This document shows, piece by piece, positions 46,173 through 57,062 of a stretch of DNA of 64,000 bases. Source of the DNA: Chromobacterium haemolyticum (GTDB lineage Bacteria > Pseudomonadota > Gammaproteobacteria > Burkholderiales > Chromobacteriaceae); NCBI RefSeq assembly GCF_002081825.1, contig NZ_MUKU01000008.1:1-64000 (forward strand), read 5' to 3'. Every line of letters starts with the position of its first letter. The stretch's first letter is position 1. The position numbers were made by a program, and so were the translations under genes. The notes under the pieces were generated by a model, which saw nothing but the letters and a program-made list of their open reading frames with translations, did not search any database and was not told the DNA's origin.

Positions 46173-47204
46173 ATGACACAAGACAAAACCCCGCCCCAAG
46201 CCCCCCTGCCCTCGGAAGCCGTCGCCGACGCACACCCTCCGGCCGTCAAGCCGCCGCCGCGTCGAGCCGCCGCCCACCGCCGCACCAATGTGGAACGCGC
46301 CCACCAAGAATCGGTGCAAGCCATCGAAACCGTCAGCCAACAGCCGGTGGCCTTGCAAGTGGCCGCCGCGCCGCAGGGCAGCGCGGAGGACAGCGTCAGC
46401 GCCGAGCTGCCGGCCAGCTATCCTTACCGCACGCGGATGCGCCGCCCGGAGTACGAGCAGCAGAAACAGGCGCTGCAGATCGAGCTGCTGAAAGTGCAGA
46501 ACTGGGTCAAAGAAAGCGGCCAGAAAATCGTGATCCTGTTCGAAGGCCGCGACGCCGCCGGCAAGGGCGGCACCATCAAACGCTATATGGAACACCTGAA
46601 CCCGCGCGGCGCGCGCGTGGTGGCGCTGGAAAAGCCTTCGGACCGCGAGCGCGGCCAGTGGTACTTCCAACGCTATATCGAACATCTGCCCACCGCGGGC
46701 GAGATCGTGTTCTTCGACCGCTCCTGGTACAACCGCGCCGGCGTGGAGCGGGTAATGGGCTTTTGCCATCCGCACGAGTATCTGGAGTTCATGCGCCAGA
46801 CGCCGCAGCTGGAACGCATGCTGGTCAATAGCGGCATCCGCCTGTTCAAATTCTGGTTCTCGGTCAGCCGCGAAGAGCAGCTGCGCCGCTTCATCTCGCG
46901 CCGCGACGACCCGCTGAAGCACTGGAAATTGTCGCCTATCGACATACAGTCGCTGGACAAATGGGACGACTACACCGCGGCCAAGGAAGCGACCTTCTTC
47001 CACACCCATACCGGCGACGCGCCGTGGACGGTGGTGAAGTCAGATGACAAAAAGCGCGCGCGGCTTAACTGCATCCGCTACTTCCTGTCCCGGCTGGACT
47101 ACCCGGGCAAGGACGCGCACGTCGCCAGAGCGGCGGACCCGCTGTTGGTGGGTGAACCGCACAGCATGGACGCGGAGGACAGCGACGCCCTATTGCGGAT
47201 TTGA
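46173..47204 (+). CDS. ppk2: Polyphosphate kinase 2
   Basis: PPK2 transfers phosphate between polyphosphate and nucleotides, mostly making GTP or ATP from polyphosphate. The 343-residue protein has the catalytic core from about 95 onward: Walker A EGRDAAGKGGTIKR, the Walker B/DR motif FFDRSWYNRAGVERVMGF, and the lid module with FKFWFSVSREEQLRRF and DPLKHWKLSP. The first 90 residues are a low-complexity Ala/Pro/Arg extension not needed for the fold. An AAAGGAG site precedes the ATG. It diverges from the ABC operon. Confidence 0.94.
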   Translation: MTQDKTPPQAPLPSEAVADAHPPAVKPPPRRAAAHRRTNVERAHQESVQAIETVSQQPVALQVAAAPQGSAEDSVSAELPASYPYRTRMRRPEYEQQKQALQIELLKVQNWVKESGQKIVILFEGRDAAGKGGTIKRYMEHLNPRGARVVALEKPSDRERGQWYFQRYIEHLPTAGEIVFFDRSWYNRAGVERVMGFCHPHEYLEFMRQTPQLERMLVNSGIRLFKFWFSVSREEQLRRFISRRDDPLKHWKLSPIDIQSLDKWDDYTAAKEATFFHTHTGDAPWTVVKSDDKKRARLNCIRYFLSRLDYPGKDAHVARAADPLLVGEPHSMDAEDSDALLRI

Positions 47205-47254
47205 GCCAGCGGCCGGGTTCCGGAGAAAAAGGGACCCGGCCCGCTAATGCCGGA

Positions 47255-47725
47255 TCAGGCTTTTTGGCGTTTCCACACCCGCCTGGCGTCGCAAGCGGCG
47301 CGCAGGGGGGTGGACGACAGGCTAGTGGCGGCGAAATGCCCCACTTGGCGTGAAACCTTGGACAAGGCGGAACCGGACAGGCTGCCTACCTGCCAGGCAT
47401 GGCGCAGCGGGTGCAGCGAGGGCGAGTCGTCGCTGGCCGCGTCCAACCGCGCCTGCACGTCGCGGTTCACCTCGGACAGCCAGCGCTCGGTCAGCAGCAT
47501 CCAGTCGCGCTGAGTATCCGCTTGCGCTTGCAACAGATTGGCGCCCACCAACAAGGTGTCATCCAGCCGGCGCTCCAGATCGCCCTGCGATATCGGATAA
47601 GCCGGCGCAAAAGCCGACCACCAGCCGACACAGGCTTCGTGCTGCGCTTCCAACAAGCGCTGCTGGCCGCGCTCCACCGCGTTGCGGTAGCTCTCCATCG
47701 CGCCGATCAACCAACTACGGGTCAT
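47255..47725 (-). CDS. Phasin-like helical protein (tentative)
   Basis: This 156-residue protein is predicted to be all-helical and amphipathic (MTRSWLIGAMESYRNAVERG, LERRLDDTLLVGANLLQ, WLSEVNRDVQARLD), with many Gln, Ala and Leu residues, resembling proteins of polyhydroxyalkanoate granules. The match is one of style rather than motif, so it may equally be a hypothetical protein of another type. The ATG at 47723-47725 has a good GAAGGAG site. Confidence 0.5.
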   Translation of the reverse strand: MTRSWLIGAMESYRNAVERGQQRLLEAQHEACVGWWSAFAPAYPISQGDLERRLDDTLLVGANLLQAQADTQRDWMLLTERWLSEVNRDVQARLDAASDDSPSLHPLRHAWQVGSLSGSALSKVSRQVGHFAATSLSSTPLRAACDARRVWKRQKA

Positions 47726-47782
47726 TGCCACTCCTTCGGTCAAACCAGGCGGCCAGCGCGCTTTCGCGCGGCAACCGCCTCA

Positions 47783-47849
47783 GGAGCCTGCTTACGGAGA
47801 CAAAGCGTTGCGGCTGAGAAAAAGACGCGCAGCGTCGTAAACAGGTTCT
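47783..47849. repeat. Repeat family A, copy 6 (short form)
   Basis: The right end GTCGTAAACAGGTTCT (to 47849) is well preserved; the left end GGAGCCTGCTTACG (from 47783) is degenerate. Only about 35 bp remain between. The right terminus touches the stop codon (TAA) of the adjacent LysR gene. Confidence 0.55.
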
Positions 47850-48739
47850 TAAGCCGCAACAGCGGGCAAACGCCACACTTGCAGCAATTCTTGCAACAAG
47901 GTTTCCAGCACCGGGTCGCCCCCCCGGTCCGATGGGTAAACAAATTGCAACTCAGCCAATTTGCGCACATCCGGCAGTACTGTCAACCTGCCTGCGTCCC
48001 GCCAGGCTTGCGCCGCCTCTTCCCGCGCCAGCGCCACCCCCACTCCGGAGGCCACCAGTTCCAGGATAGCGTCGAGATGATCGCACTCCGCTACCTTCTT
48101 AGGCGAAATGTTAAGTTCTCGCCACAACTCCGCGGTGATTTTGGAAAGGCTGGAGAATTGCGAAATGCCTATCCACGGCAATTTGCCCAATTCCTTCAAA
48201 CCGCCGGCCAAACGCGGCGCCCAAGCGGTGGGCAAAACGATGCGGAACGGCAACTCCGCCAACTTGACGGTGGAGACATTCACATAAGGGTTCTTACCCA
48301 GGTAGAAGCCGGCGTCCAGCTCCTTCTTGCGCACCAGGTTCAGCACATCCACCGTCACGCCGTGGCGCAGCTGGATGTCCAGCAAGGGATAGCGCCCCAC
48401 CAAACCCGCCACCCAAGGCCCGATTTTCAGCGTGTCCGGCGTCAGCGTGATGCCTATCCGCGCCTTGCCGGACAACTGGCCCTTCAATTGCCTGGCATGG
48501 TTGATGATGCCGCTGGCCGCGCCCAGTATCGCCTGCGCCTGCGGCAACAACTCTTGGCCGATGCGGGTCAGCGACACGCCTCCCGCGCTGCGCTCGAACA
48601 ACTGCATGCCCACTTCTTCTTCCAGGGCCTTGATTTGCGCGGTGACCGCCGGCTGCGACAGATGCAGCAATTCGGCGGCCTGTGTCAGGTGCCCTTGCTG
48701 AGCGACGGTGACAAAGGTGCGCAATTGATAGATTTCCAT
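47849..48739 (-). CDS. LysR-family transcriptional regulator
   Basis: This 296-residue protein carries the LysR helix-turn-helix (about 1-60: MEIYQLRTFVTVAQQGHLTQ, LSQPAVTAQIKALEEEVG) and an effector-binding domain (about 88-290). I chose the ATG at 48737-48739 with GGGGAG just before it. It diverges from yjcH-actP-acs across about 470 bp, so control of acetate uptake and activation is a reasonable inference, although other targets are possible. The stop codon lies at the end of repeat A6. Confidence 0.9.
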   Translation of the reverse strand: MEIYQLRTFVTVAQQGHLTQAAELLHLSQPAVTAQIKALEEEVGMQLFERSAGGVSLTRIGQELLPQAQAILGAASGIINHARQLKGQLSGKARIGITLTPDTLKIGPWVAGLVGRYPLLDIQLRHGVTVDVLNLVRKKELDAGFYLGKNPYVNVSTVKLAELPFRIVLPTAWAPRLAGGLKELGKLPWIGISQFSSLSKITAELWRELNISPKKVAECDHLDAILELVASGVGVALAREEAAQAWRDAGRLTVLPDVRKLAELQFVYPSDRGGDPVLETLLQELLQVWRLPAVAA

Positions 48740-49210
48740 GTTCTCCCCTGACTTGGATGCCTGACGGCGGGCCGGATCGCCGCGTGCGACGGTCATGGGC
48801 GACATGACGGCAGGGCTCCGACGCCCGTTTGAGCACGGCCGCGCAATGCGGCTGCATGGCGGCCTGAGGCCGATGGCGGGTTTTTCTTGTGCGAGCCATT
48901 TTCAGCATAATGCCGGCTAAATAACAAGCGTTTTGTGCCTCGCCGCCACTCTGTCCAAGCCGTTGCGCCAAGGCGTTCGGCCACCAAGACAAGTAGGACA
49001 AACCCCGGCCGCACAAACAACAGCACAACAATTTCACACCGAATAGAGAGCAAAAATTCTAATGCAACATATTGATTTAATTTGATTTTTGCACCGCACC
49101 ATCGGTCTGAATAATTTTACGCATCAAAAAAAGCGATTAGATTCGCCGCCACAGCCTCCCTTATGTTTTTAGCAGCGGCACCCTAAGTCGCGACCACAAA
49201 GGAGGATGCA
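48740..49210. other. Divergent control region between the LysR gene and yjcH
   Basis: This 471-bp region contains no credible gene. Its right half (about 49050-49140) is AT-rich, with ATTGATTTAATTTGATTTTT and TGAATAATTTTACGC. This is the probable promoter and regulator-binding area for the acetate genes. AAAGGAGG at 49199-49206 is the yjcH ribosome site. Confidence 0.5.
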
Positions 49211-49522
49211 ATGAACGAGGACATACTCAAGAAAGTGCAGTCCAATCCCAAATTCAAGGAACTGGTGCACAAGAAAACCAGCCTGGGTTGGCAGCTCACC
49301 CTGATCATGCTGGTCATCTATTACGGTTTCATCCTGGTGCTGGCGTTCTCGCCGGCCACGCTGGGCCATCCGATCAGCGCCGGCGCCACCATGACCATAG
49401 GAATACCCATCGGCGTGCTGATCATCCTCTCGGCCTTCGTGCTGACCGGCATCTACGTCCGCCGCGCCAACACCGAATTCGACCTGCTCAACCAGCAAAT
49501 CGTCGAGGAGTCCAAACAATGA
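49211..49522 (+). CDS. yjcH: DUF485 inner-membrane protein YjcH
   Basis: This 103-residue membrane protein has two hydrophobic helices (about 27-47 and 60-82) and the DUF485 signature: [28 protein letters not shown], and [23 protein letters not shown]. It is usually encoded with the acetate permease ActP and may help its assembly. Its stop overlaps the actP ATG by 4 bp (ATGA), indicating translational coupling. A very strong AGGAGG site precedes the gene. Confidence 0.94.
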   Translation: MNEDILKKVQSNPKFKELVHKKTSLGWQLTLIMLVIYYGFILVLAFSPATLGHPISAGATMTIGIPIGVLIILSAFVLTGIYVRRANTEFDLLNQQIVEESKQ

Positions 49523-51198
49523 AGCAACGCGTCTCGCAACTGGCCTGCGTCGCCGGCGTTCTACTGCCCTCCTTGGCCGTGGCGGCCGGGACCATTGAGG
49601 GCGATGTCAAACAACAGGCCACCAACTGGCACGCCATCATCATGTTTCTGCTGTTTGTGGCGTTTACGCTATGCGTCACCTATTGGGCAGCTCGCCGCAC
49701 TAAGTCCGCCAGCGACTTCTACGCGGCAGGCGGCGGCATCACCGGTTTTCAAAACGGCCTGGCGATCGCCGGCGACTATATGTCCGCCGCGTCCTTCCTC
49801 GGCATTTCTGCGATGGTGTTCGAAAAAGGCTACGACGGCCTGATCTACTCGATGGGCTTCCTGGTGGGCTGGCCGGTGATCCTGTTCCTGGTGGCCGAAC
49901 GCCTGCGCAACCTGGGCAAATACACTTTCGCCGACGTCGCCTCCTACCGCCTGCAACAGACGCCGGTGCGCAGCTTCGCCGCTACCTCCACGCTGGTGGT
50001 GGTGGCCATCTACCTGATTGCGCAGATGGTGGGCGCCGGCAAGCTGATCCAGCTCTTGTTCGGCATGAGCTACACCTCCGCGGTGCTGATGGTAGGCGTG
50101 CTGATGGTGTGCTACGTGCTGTTCGGCGGCATGCTGGCCACCACTTGGGTACAAATCATCAAGGCGGTGCTGCTGTTGTCCGGCGCCACCTTCATGGCCA
50201 TCATGGTGCTGGCCACCGTGGGCTTCAGCCCGGAACTGATGTTTGAGAAAGCGGTGGCCGCGCATAGCAAGGGCATCGCCATCATGGCCCCGGGCAAAAC
50301 AGATCCTATCGACTCGATCTCGCTGGGTCTGGCGCTGATGTTCGGCACCGCCGGCCTGCCCCACATCCTGATGCGCTTCTTCACCGTGTCCGACGCCAAA
50401 GAGGCGCGCAAATCGGTGTTCTTCGCCACCGGCTTCATCGGTTACTTCTACATCCTCACCTTCATCATCGGCTTCGGCGCCATCATGCTGGTGCTGAACC
50501 AGCCGGGCATGATGGAAACCGTGGTCAAGAACGGCAAATCCGTCACCCAGCTGATCGGCGGCAACAATATGGCCGCAGTGCACCTGGCCGAAGCCGTGGG
50601 CGGCGACATGTTCCTGGGCTTCATCTCCGCGGTGGCCTTCGCCACCATCCTGGCGGTGGTGGCCGGCCTGGCGCTGTCCGGCGCCTCCGCGGTGTCGCAC
50701 GACCTGTACGCCAGCGTGATCAAGAAAGGCAAAGCCAACGAGGCCGACGAAATCCGCGTGTCCAAAATCACCACCGTGGTGCTGGGCGTGGTGGCCATCG
50801 TGCTGGGCCTGGTGTTCGAGAAGCAGAACATCGCCTTCATGGTGGGCCTGGCCTTCTCCATCGCAGCCTCGGCCAACTTCCCGGTGCTGTTCCTGTCCAT
50901 GTTCTGGAAAGGACTGACCACGCGCGGCGCGGTGATCGGCGGCTTCATCGGCCTCTTGTCCGCAGTGGTGCTGATCGTGCTGGGGCCGACGGTCTGGGTG
51001 GAGGTGCTCAAGCACGAACACGCGGTGTTCCCGTACAAAAACCCGGCCATCTTCTCGATGACCCTGGCCTTCGTGTCCACCTGGCTAATCTCGGTGCTGG
51101 ACAAATCCCGTCAGGCCGACGAGGAAAAAGCCAAGTTCGAAGCCCAGTTCGTGCGCGCGATGACCGGCATCGGCGCATCCGGGGCCTCCAAGCATTGA
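49519..51198 (+). CDS. actP: Cation/acetate symporter ActP
   Basis: ActP is a sodium:solute symporter family permease that takes up acetate and glycolate. The 559-residue protein has a cleavable-looking N-terminus ([17 protein letters not shown]) and about 13 membrane helices, with typical SSS motifs: [36 protein letters not shown] near residue 55, and [16 protein letters not shown]. Length and sequence follow E. coli ActP. It lies between yjcH and acs on the same strand, making a complete acetate uptake and activation unit. Confidence 0.95.
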   Translation: MKQRVSQLACVAGVLLPSLAVAAGTIEGDVKQQATNWHAIIMFLLFVAFTLCVTYWAARRTKSASDFYAAGGGITGFQNGLAIAGDYMSAASFLGISAMVFEKGYDGLIYSMGFLVGWPVILFLVAERLRNLGKYTFADVASYRLQQTPVRSFAATSTLVVVAIYLIAQMVGAGKLIQLLFGMSYTSAVLMVGVLMVCYVLFGGMLATTWVQIIKAVLLLSGATFMAIMVLATVGFSPELMFEKAVAAHSKGIAIMAPGKTDPIDSISLGLALMFGTAGLPHILMRFFTVSDAKEARKSVFFATGFIGYFYILTFIIGFGAIMLVLNQPGMMETVVKNGKSVTQLIGGNNMAAVHLAEAVGGDMFLGFISAVAFATILAVVAGLALSGASAVSHDLYASVIKKGKANEADEIRVSKITTVVLGVVAIVLGLVFEKQNIAFMVGLAFSIAASANFPVLFLSMFWKGLTTRGAVIGGFIGLLSAVVLIVLGPTVWVEVLKHEHAVFPYKNPAIFSMTLAFVSTWLISVLDKSRQADEEKAKFEAQFVRAMTGIGASGASKH

Positions 51199-51308
51199 CA
51201 TTGACATAAGACCGGGCCGAGGATGTCGGCCTGCCTTAAACACCCACCGCGCCGCTCCAGCGGTTCAGGAGCGGCGGCATGACAATAAAGCTAATCCAGG
51301 AGAAGTTT

Positions 51309-53273
51309 ATGTCCACGCTAGAATCCGTCCTTAAGGAAACCCGCAGCTTTCCGCCTTCCGACGATTTCCGCCAGAAAGCGGCGATCTCCGGAATGGAGGC
51401 GTACAACACGCTGTGCGAGCAGGCGGACGCAGATTACCTGTCGTTCTGGGGCGACCTGGCGCGCGACCTGATCACCTGGAAAAAACCGTTCACCCGCGTA
51501 CTGGACGACAGCCAAGCGCCGTTCTTCAAATGGTTCGACGACGGTGTGCTCAACATCTCCTACAACTGCCTGGACCGCCACCTGGCAGTCAACGCCAATC
51601 GCATCGCGCTGATTTTCGAGGCCGACGACGGCGCTGTCACCCGCGTCACCTATGCCGAATTGCACCGCCGCGTCTGCCAGTTCGCCAACGGCCTGAAGAG
51701 CCTGGGCGTGTCCAAGGGCGACCGCGTGGTGATTTACATGCCGATGGTGATCGAAGCCATCGTGGCGATGCAGGCTTGCGCGCGCATCGGCGCCATCCAC
51801 TCCGTGGTGTTCGGCGGCTTTTCCGCCGGGGCGGTGCGCGACCGCGTCCAGGACGCCGGCGCCAAGCTGGTGATCACCGCCAACGAAGGCCTGCGCGGCG
51901 GCAAAAGCGTGCCGCTGAAAGCCACGGTGGACGAAGCGCTGGCGATGGGCGGCTGCGACAGTGTCAAACACGTCGTCGCTTATCAGCGCACCCAAAACGC
52001 GGTCGCCTGGAGCGAGGGCCGCGACGTATGGTGGCACCAGCTGACCAGCGGTCAGCCGGAACAATGCGAACCGGAATGGATGAACGCGGAGGACCCGCTG
52101 TTCATCCTCTACACCTCCGGCTCCACCGGCAAGCCCAAGGGCATTCAGCACAGCAGCGCCGGCTATCTGCTGGGCGCCGCCAACAGCTTCCGTTGGGTGT
52201 TCGACTACAAGCCCAACGACGTGTTCTGGTGCACTGCCGACGTGGGCTGGATCACCGGCCACAGCTATATCTGCTACGGCCCTTTGGCCAACGGCGCCAC
52301 TCAGGTGATTTTCGAAGGCGTGCCCACCTATCCGGACGCTTCCCGCTTCTGGCGCATGATAGAGCAGCACAAAGTCAGCATTTTCTACACCGCGCCCACC
52401 GCCATCCGCTCGCTGATCAAGCTGGGCGGGGACCTGCCCAAGCAGCACGATCTGTCCAGCCTGCGCCTGCTCGGCACCGTGGGCGAGCCGATCAACCCCG
52501 AAGCCTGGATCTGGTACCACGAAACCGTGGGCGGCGGCCGCTGCCCCATCGTGGATACCTGGTGGCAGACCGAAACCGGCTCTATCCAGATTTCGCCGCT
52601 GCCCGGCGCGGTGGCCACCAAGCCCGGTTCGTGCACGCTGCCGCTGCCCGGCATCATGGCCGACATCGTCGATGAGTCCGGCGCCCAGGTGGACCCAGGC
52701 CGCGGGGGGTTCTTGGTGATCAAGAAACCCTTCCCCAGCTTGGTGCGCACCATCTGGAATGATCCGGAACGCTTCAAGAAAACCTATTTCCCGGAAGAAT
52801 TCAACGGCCAGTACTACCTTGCCGGCGACTCCGCCAACCGCGACGAGAACGGCTATTTCTGGATCATGGGCCGCATCGACGACGTGTTGAACGTGTCCGG
52901 CCACCGCCTGGGCACCATGGAGATCGAATCCGCGCTGGTGGCCAACCCGCTGGTGGCCGAGGCCGCAGTGGTCGGCAAGCCGCATGAGGTGAAGGGCGAG
53001 GCGGTGGTCGCCTTCGTGGTGCTCAAGGGCGCTCGCCCGCAGGGCGAGGAAGCCAAGAAAGTGGCGGCCGAGCTGAAAAACTGGGTGGCGCACGAGATTG
53101 GCAAGATTGCCCAACCAGACGACATCCGCTTCGGCGAAAACCTGCCCAAGACCCGCTCCGGCAAGATCATGCGCCGCCTGCTGCGCTCCATCGCCAAGGG
53201 CGAGGAGATCACCCAAGACGTGTCCACGCTGGAAAACCCGCAGATTCTGGAGCAGCTCCAACATCCGCTGTGA
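51309..53273 (+). CDS. acs: Acetyl-CoA synthetase
   Basis: Acs converts acetate, ATP and CoA to acetyl-CoA in two steps through acetyl-AMP. The 654-residue protein shows the adenylate-forming motifs [11 protein letters not shown] and [10 protein letters not shown], plus [21 protein letters not shown] with the hinge Asp. The C-terminal [11 protein letters not shown] contains the catalytic Lys, which acetyltransferases acetylate to switch Acs off. I chose the ATG at 51309 (AGGAGAAG upstream) rather than the start at 51279. A terminator follows. Confidence 0.97.
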   Translation: MSTLESVLKETRSFPPSDDFRQKAAISGMEAYNTLCEQADADYLSFWGDLARDLITWKKPFTRVLDDSQAPFFKWFDDGVLNISYNCLDRHLAVNANRIALIFEADDGAVTRVTYAELHRRVCQFANGLKSLGVSKGDRVVIYMPMVIEAIVAMQACARIGAIHSVVFGGFSAGAVRDRVQDAGAKLVITANEGLRGGKSVPLKATVDEALAMGGCDSVKHVVAYQRTQNAVAWSEGRDVWWHQLTSGQPEQCEPEWMNAEDPLFILYTSGSTGKPKGIQHSSAGYLLGAANSFRWVFDYKPNDVFWCTADVGWITGHSYICYGPLANGATQVIFEGVPTYPDASRFWRMIEQHKVSIFYTAPTAIRSLIKLGGDLPKQHDLSSLRLLGTVGEPINPEAWIWYHETVGGGRCPIVDTWWQTETGSIQISPLPGAVATKPGSCTLPLPGIMADIVDESGAQVDPGRGGFLVIKKPFPSLVRTIWNDPERFKKTYFPEEFNGQYYLAGDSANRDENGYFWIMGRIDDVLNVSGHRLGTMEIESALVANPLVAEAAVVGKPHEVKGEAVVAFVVLKGARPQGEEAKKVAAELKNWVAHEIGKIAQPDDIRFGENLPKTRSGKIMRRLLRSIAKGEEITQDVSTLENPQILEQLQHPL

Positions 53274-53301
53274 TCAAGCCATCGTCGGCCTCACCCGCAG
53301 G

Positions 53302-53327
53302 AGCCGTCGCGAAAGCGACGGCTTTTT
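53302..53327 (+). terminator. Intrinsic terminator of acs
   Basis: AGCCGTCGC/GCGACGGCT with a GAAA tetraloop and a run of five T residues. Confidence 0.92.
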
Positions 53328-53419
53328 CATTCCTTTCGCGCCCTCATCGGCCATCCGGGTGTTGAAGCCATTCGCCGTAGCGTCGATAATTAGCGGTTTT
53401 TCAAGTGGAATCCGACAGC

Positions 53420-54115
53420 ATGCCCGCTATCCCCCTGGTCGAAAGGATCGACGCCCTGCTGCCCCAGACCCAATGCGGACAATGCAGCCACGCCGGCTGC
53501 CGACCGTATGCGGAGGCGCTGGCGGAAGGCCGCGACCCGATCAACCGCTGCCCGCCGGGCGGCGACGACGGCATCCGGGCGCTGGCGGAGCTGCTGGGCC
53601 GGAACGTCATTCCCTTCGCCGCCGACGGCCCGCAGCCCAAACCGCGCGCGCTGGCCGTGATACGCGAAGACAGCTGCATAGGCTGTACCCTATGCATCCA
53701 GGCCTGTCCGGTGGACGCCATCGTAGGCGCCGCCAAGCAGATGCACACCGTCATCGCCGACGAATGCACCGGCTGCGAGCTATGCCTCGCGCCCTGTCCG
53801 GTGGACTGCATCGACTTGGTTCCGGTGGCCGACCCGGCCGACGGCGAGCGCGACCGCGTGATGGCGCGCGCCGCCCAGGCCCGCATGCGCTACGAAAGAC
53901 GCCAAGCGCGAAAAACGCGCGATCAAGAGGACAAGGCCAGACGCTTGGCCGAGCGCGCCGCGGTAAGCGCCGCGCCGCCATCCCCGACCGCAACGCCGGT
54001 CGCCGCGGCAGCCCCCGTGCAGGCGGCCGACAAAAACGAATTGATCCGCAAGGCGATGGAACGCGCCGCCGCGATGCGCGCCGCCCGCGAACAAGCACAC
54101 AAGGACAAGCCGTGA
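53420..54115 (+). CDS. rnfB: RnfB/RsxB-type ferredoxin protein
   Basis: This 231-residue iron-sulphur protein resembles the RnfB subunit of the Rnf/Rsx electron-transport complex. A 4Fe-4S cluster region of the Fes type opens it ([15 protein letters not shown]...NRCPPGG), followed by two ferredoxin CxxCxxCxxxCP motifs ([12 protein letters not shown] and [12 protein letters not shown]). The C-terminal 80 residues are a charged, Ala-rich tail. The N-terminal membrane helix of RnfB is missing and no other rnf genes adjoin, as often seen in betaproteobacteria next to nth. A GTG at 53405 could be the start instead. Confidence 0.85.
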   Translation: MPAIPLVERIDALLPQTQCGQCSHAGCRPYAEALAEGRDPINRCPPGGDDGIRALAELLGRNVIPFAADGPQPKPRALAVIREDSCIGCTLCIQACPVDAIVGAAKQMHTVIADECTGCELCLAPCPVDCIDLVPVADPADGERDRVMARAAQARMRYERRQARKTRDQEDKARRLAERAAVSAAPPSPTATPVAAAAPVQAADKNELIRKAMERAAAMRAAREQAHKDKP

Positions 54116-54759
54116 ACGCCGTCAAACGCAAAGAAATATTCGCCCGTCTGCGCGACGCCAACCCTCACCCCACCACCGAGCTGGAGTACAGCAGCCCGTT
54201 CGAACTGCTGATCTCGGTGCTGCTGTCGGCACAGGCCACCGACGTCGGCGTCAACAAGGCCACGCGCCGGCTCTACCCCGTGGCCAACACCCCGGCGGCC
54301 ATGCTAGCGCTGGGAGAAGAATCGCTGGCGGACTTCATCAAGACCATAGGCCTGTACAAAACCAAGGCCAGAAACGTGATCGCCACCTGTCGCCTGCTGC
54401 TGGAAAAGCACGGCGGCGAAGTGCCGCAAACCCGCGAGGCCTTGGAGGCTCTACCCGGCGTCGGTCGCAAAACGGCCAACGTGGTGCTGAACACTGCTTT
54501 CGGCCAGCCCACCATCGCAGTGGACACCCATATTTTCAGGGTATCCAACCGCACCCGGATCGCGCCCGGCAAAGACGTGCGAGAAGTCGAGGATAAGCTG
54601 GTAAAATACATCCCCGACGAATTCAAAATCGACGCGCATCACTGGCTGATCCTGCTCGGACGCTATGTCTGCAAAGCCAGGAAGCCGGAATGCGAGCGCT
54701 GCGTCATCGCCGACCTCTGCGAATATCCGGCAAAAACCGTTATGATTAAAGACAACTGA
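54112..54759 (+). CDS. nth: Endonuclease III
   Basis: Nth is a bifunctional DNA glycosylase/AP lyase that removes oxidised pyrimidines in base-excision repair. The 215-residue protein has the helix-hairpin-helix [13 protein letters not shown] with the catalytic Lys, the catalytic Asp in VDTHIFRV, and the C-terminal [4Fe-4S] motif [17 protein letters not shown] (Cx6Cx2Cx5C). It starts with GTG overlapping the rnfB-like stop by 4 bp (GTGA), so the two are translationally coupled; the ferredoxin could serve cluster supply or redox state. Confidence 0.97.
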   Translation: MNAVKRKEIFARLRDANPHPTTELEYSSPFELLISVLLSAQATDVGVNKATRRLYPVANTPAAMLALGEESLADFIKTIGLYKTKARNVIATCRLLLEKHGGEVPQTREALEALPGVGRKTANVVLNTAFGQPTIAVDTHIFRVSNRTRIAPGKDVREVEDKLVKYIPDEFKIDAHHWLILLGRYVCKARKPECERCVIADLCEYPAKTVMIKDN

Positions 54760-54828
54760 ATCAAATACTGGAAAAACTCCGGTTCCGCCCTTATTTTCCG
54801 CATAGACATCAACCTAAAAGGATAGCCT

Positions 54829-56310
54829 GTGACAACGTATCTGCGCACCCTGGTTGGCGCCTTGCTCGCAGCCTCGTTGCTGTCCGGCTGCGACAAGGTC
54901 GAGCGCTTCTTCAAAGGCAACTCCCAACCCGCGCCGGTCGCCATTCCCGCACAACAGGATGGCCGCGTCGCCATGCTGCTGCCGGACTTCACTCAATTGG
55001 TCACTCGCGACGGACCGGCGGTAGTGAACATTCAGGCCAGCCGCGAAGAGAGCGGCGCCGCCCAAGCCAGCAACCTCCCGATTCCCGTGCCGGAAGACGA
55101 CCCGCTGTACGACTTCTTCCGCCGTTTCATCCCCAATCATCCACCTCAGCGCGAACAGCCGCAGGAAGAAAGCGTCTCCTTCGGCTCCGGCTTCATCATC
55201 AGCGCCGACGGCTACATCCTGACCAACGCCCATGTGGTGGCGGACAGCCAGCAGGTCAAGGTGATGCTGACCGACAAGCGCGAACTGCGCGCCAAGCTGG
55301 TCGGCGTGGACAAGCGCACCGATGTGGCCTTGCTGAAAGTGGCGGCGGCGGACCTGCCGGTGGTCAAGATCGGCAGCCCGGCGGACTTGAAAGTCGGCGA
55401 ATGGGTGGCCGCCATCGGCGCGCCGTTCGGCTTCGACAACACCGTCACGGCCGGCATTGTTTCCGCCAAGGGCCGCAGCTTGCCGGACGAGAACTTCGTT
55501 CCCTTCATCCAGACCGACGTGGCGATCAACCCCGGCAACTCCGGCGGCCCGCTGTTCAACCTGCGCGGCGAAGTGGTGGGCATCAACTCGCAGATTTACA
55601 GCCGTTCCGGCGGCTTCATGGGCATTTCCTTCGCCATCCCCATCGATTTGGCGATGAGCGTGGTCGACCAGCTCAAGGCCAAGGGCAAGGTCAGCCGCGG
55701 CCAGCTGGGCATCAATATCCAGGAAGTGACTCAGGAGCTAGCGCAGTCCTTCGGTCTGCAGCGCCCCAGCGGCGCGCTGGTGGTTCGCGTCGATCCCAAG
55801 GGGCCGGCCTCTCGCGCCGGCCTGCAAGCCGGCGACATCATCCTGAAGCTGGACGGCAAAGCGATAGAAAGCTCCAAGGATCTGCCGGTGCAGGTCGGCT
55901 CGTTGCAGCCGGGCACCAAGATCAAGCTGACGGTGTGGCGCAAGGGCGTGGAAAAGGAGCTGGAGGCCACGCTGGCGGAACTGGCGCAGGACGCGCCAAG
56001 CACGCAACAACCTCAGGAGGAAAGCTCGCCGCAGGGCTTCCAGTTCGGCAAACTGGGCCTGACGCTAAGCGAACTAACGTCTAATCAGCGCTCGGAGCTG
56101 GGCGTTCGCGGCGGCTTGCTGGTCCAGAAAGCGCAAGGCCCCGCCGCCCGTTCCGGCCTGCAGGCGGGCGATGTGATCCTGGGCTTGAACCAGGTCGAAG
56201 TGTCCACCATCGCCAACTTCGAAAAAGCCTTGGCCAGCGCCAAAGGCCATATCGCCCTGCTGGTGCGACGCAACGAGGCCGTATTGTTCGTGCCTCTGCG
56301 GCTGGAATAA
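54829..56310 (+). CDS. DegP/MucD-type periplasmic serine protease (Do family), predicted lipoprotein
   Basis: This 493-residue protein is a trypsin-like protease/chaperone for envelope protein quality control. A lipoprotein-type signal (LLSGC) is at the N-terminus. The catalytic His is in TNAHVV (about 134), Asp in RTDVALLKV (about 165) and Ser in GNSGGPLFN (about 238). Two PDZ domains follow (about 290-380 and 400-490), as in DegP, DegQ and MucD. The start is GTG with AAAGGAT upstream. No adjacent sigma-E regulators are present. A terminator follows the stop. Confidence 0.92.
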   Translation: MTTYLRTLVGALLAASLLSGCDKVERFFKGNSQPAPVAIPAQQDGRVAMLLPDFTQLVTRDGPAVVNIQASREESGAAQASNLPIPVPEDDPLYDFFRRFIPNHPPQREQPQEESVSFGSGFIISADGYILTNAHVVADSQQVKVMLTDKRELRAKLVGVDKRTDVALLKVAAADLPVVKIGSPADLKVGEWVAAIGAPFGFDNTVTAGIVSAKGRSLPDENFVPFIQTDVAINPGNSGGPLFNLRGEVVGINSQIYSRSGGFMGISFAIPIDLAMSVVDQLKAKGKVSRGQLGINIQEVTQELAQSFGLQRPSGALVVRVDPKGPASRAGLQAGDIILKLDGKAIESSKDLPVQVGSLQPGTKIKLTVWRKGVEKELEATLAELAQDAPSTQQPQEESSPQGFQFGKLGLTLSELTSNQRSELGVRGGLLVQKAQGPAARSGLQAGDVILGLNQVEVSTIANFEKALASAKGHIALLVRRNEAVLFVPLRLE

Positions 56311-56335
56311 ACCCCCGCCTCAATACGCAACGCCC

Positions 56336-56359
56336 AAAGCCGCCGTCAGGCGGCTTTTT
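56336..56359 (+). terminator. Intrinsic terminator of the protease gene
   Basis: AGCCGCC/GGCGGCT with loop GTCA (56338-56355) is followed by T residues. Confidence 0.88.
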
Positions 56360-56435
56360 CATTTCTCCGGCATATCGCCCGCGCACCCGCGCTGCTAGGA
56401 TTAAGCTTTCGCCATCCGCCCACAGGAGAGCCGCC

Positions 56436-56924
56436 ATGGACTTTCACACTGCCGATCTATGCGATCAGTTCGACGAGCAACTTCAGGTATTGATGCCCTC
56501 CCTGCAACGCTACGGCGGCCAGGCCCGCTTTTTTGGCCGCATCGAAACCCTGAAGCTGTTTGAGGACAACAGCCTGGTCCGGGAAGCGCTGAGTCAGAAC
56601 GGCGCCGGCAAGGTGCTGGTGGTGGACGGCGGCGGCTCGCTGCGCTGCGCGCTGCTGGGCGATCAACTGGGCGTGCTGGCGGTGGCCAACGGCTGGGCCG
56701 GCGTGGTGATCAATGGTTGCATCCGCGACTCCGCCGCCTTGAACAAACTGGCGCTGGGCATACGCGCGCTAGGCGTCCATCCGCGAAAATCGGTGAAGCG
56801 CGGCGAAGGCCAGCGTAATCTGAGCGTGGAGTTCGGCCAGGTGCGCTTCAGCCCCGGCCACTGGTTGTACGCCGACGAGGACGGCGTGGTCGTCGCGCCG
56901 GGCGCGCTGCACCCTGCGCCGTGA
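56436..56924 (+). CDS. rraA: RraA-family protein (RNase E regulator / HMG aldolase-like)
   Basis: This 162-residue trimeric protein belongs to the RraA family. E. coli RraA inhibits RNase E; others are 4-hydroxy-4-methyl-2-oxoglutarate aldolases. Seen here are [15 protein letters not shown] at the N-terminus, [17 protein letters not shown], and [14 protein letters not shown]. The Gly-rich loop and the Arg-Asp pair of the aldolase type are present, so either activity is possible. A CAGGAG site lies before the ATG. Repeat A7 follows directly. Confidence 0.9.
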   Translation: MDFHTADLCDQFDEQLQVLMPSLQRYGGQARFFGRIETLKLFEDNSLVREALSQNGAGKVLVVDGGGSLRCALLGDQLGVLAVANGWAGVVINGCIRDSAALNKLALGIRALGVHPRKSVKRGEGQRNLSVEFGQVRFSPGHWLYADEDGVVVAPGALHPAP

Positions 56925-56936
56925 CGCGCGGGCTCA

Positions 56937-57062
56937 TAGCCTGTTTACGATCCGCCTTGGGCAGGTAAACGCGCCCCGCTCAAGAGGGCTGGTCTAGCGG
57001 ATGCGCACTCCGCTTCCTCAGCCCTCTTCGCTCTTGCTCGCGGGATCGTAAACGCGCTGTTC
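56937..57062. repeat. Repeat family A, copy 7 (different interior)
   Basis: The left end AGCCTGTTTACGATCC and the right end GGATCGTAAACGCGCTGTTC match the family termini, but the interior is different and contains its own inverted repeat (GAGGGCTG/CAGCCCTC). The right end overlaps the TGA stop of the GFA gene. Confidence 0.6.

Noticed and set aside
47208-47250. Terminator after ppk2
   Set aside because: GGCCGGGT and ACCCGGCC can pair, but the loop is long and no T-run follows, so it is not listed.
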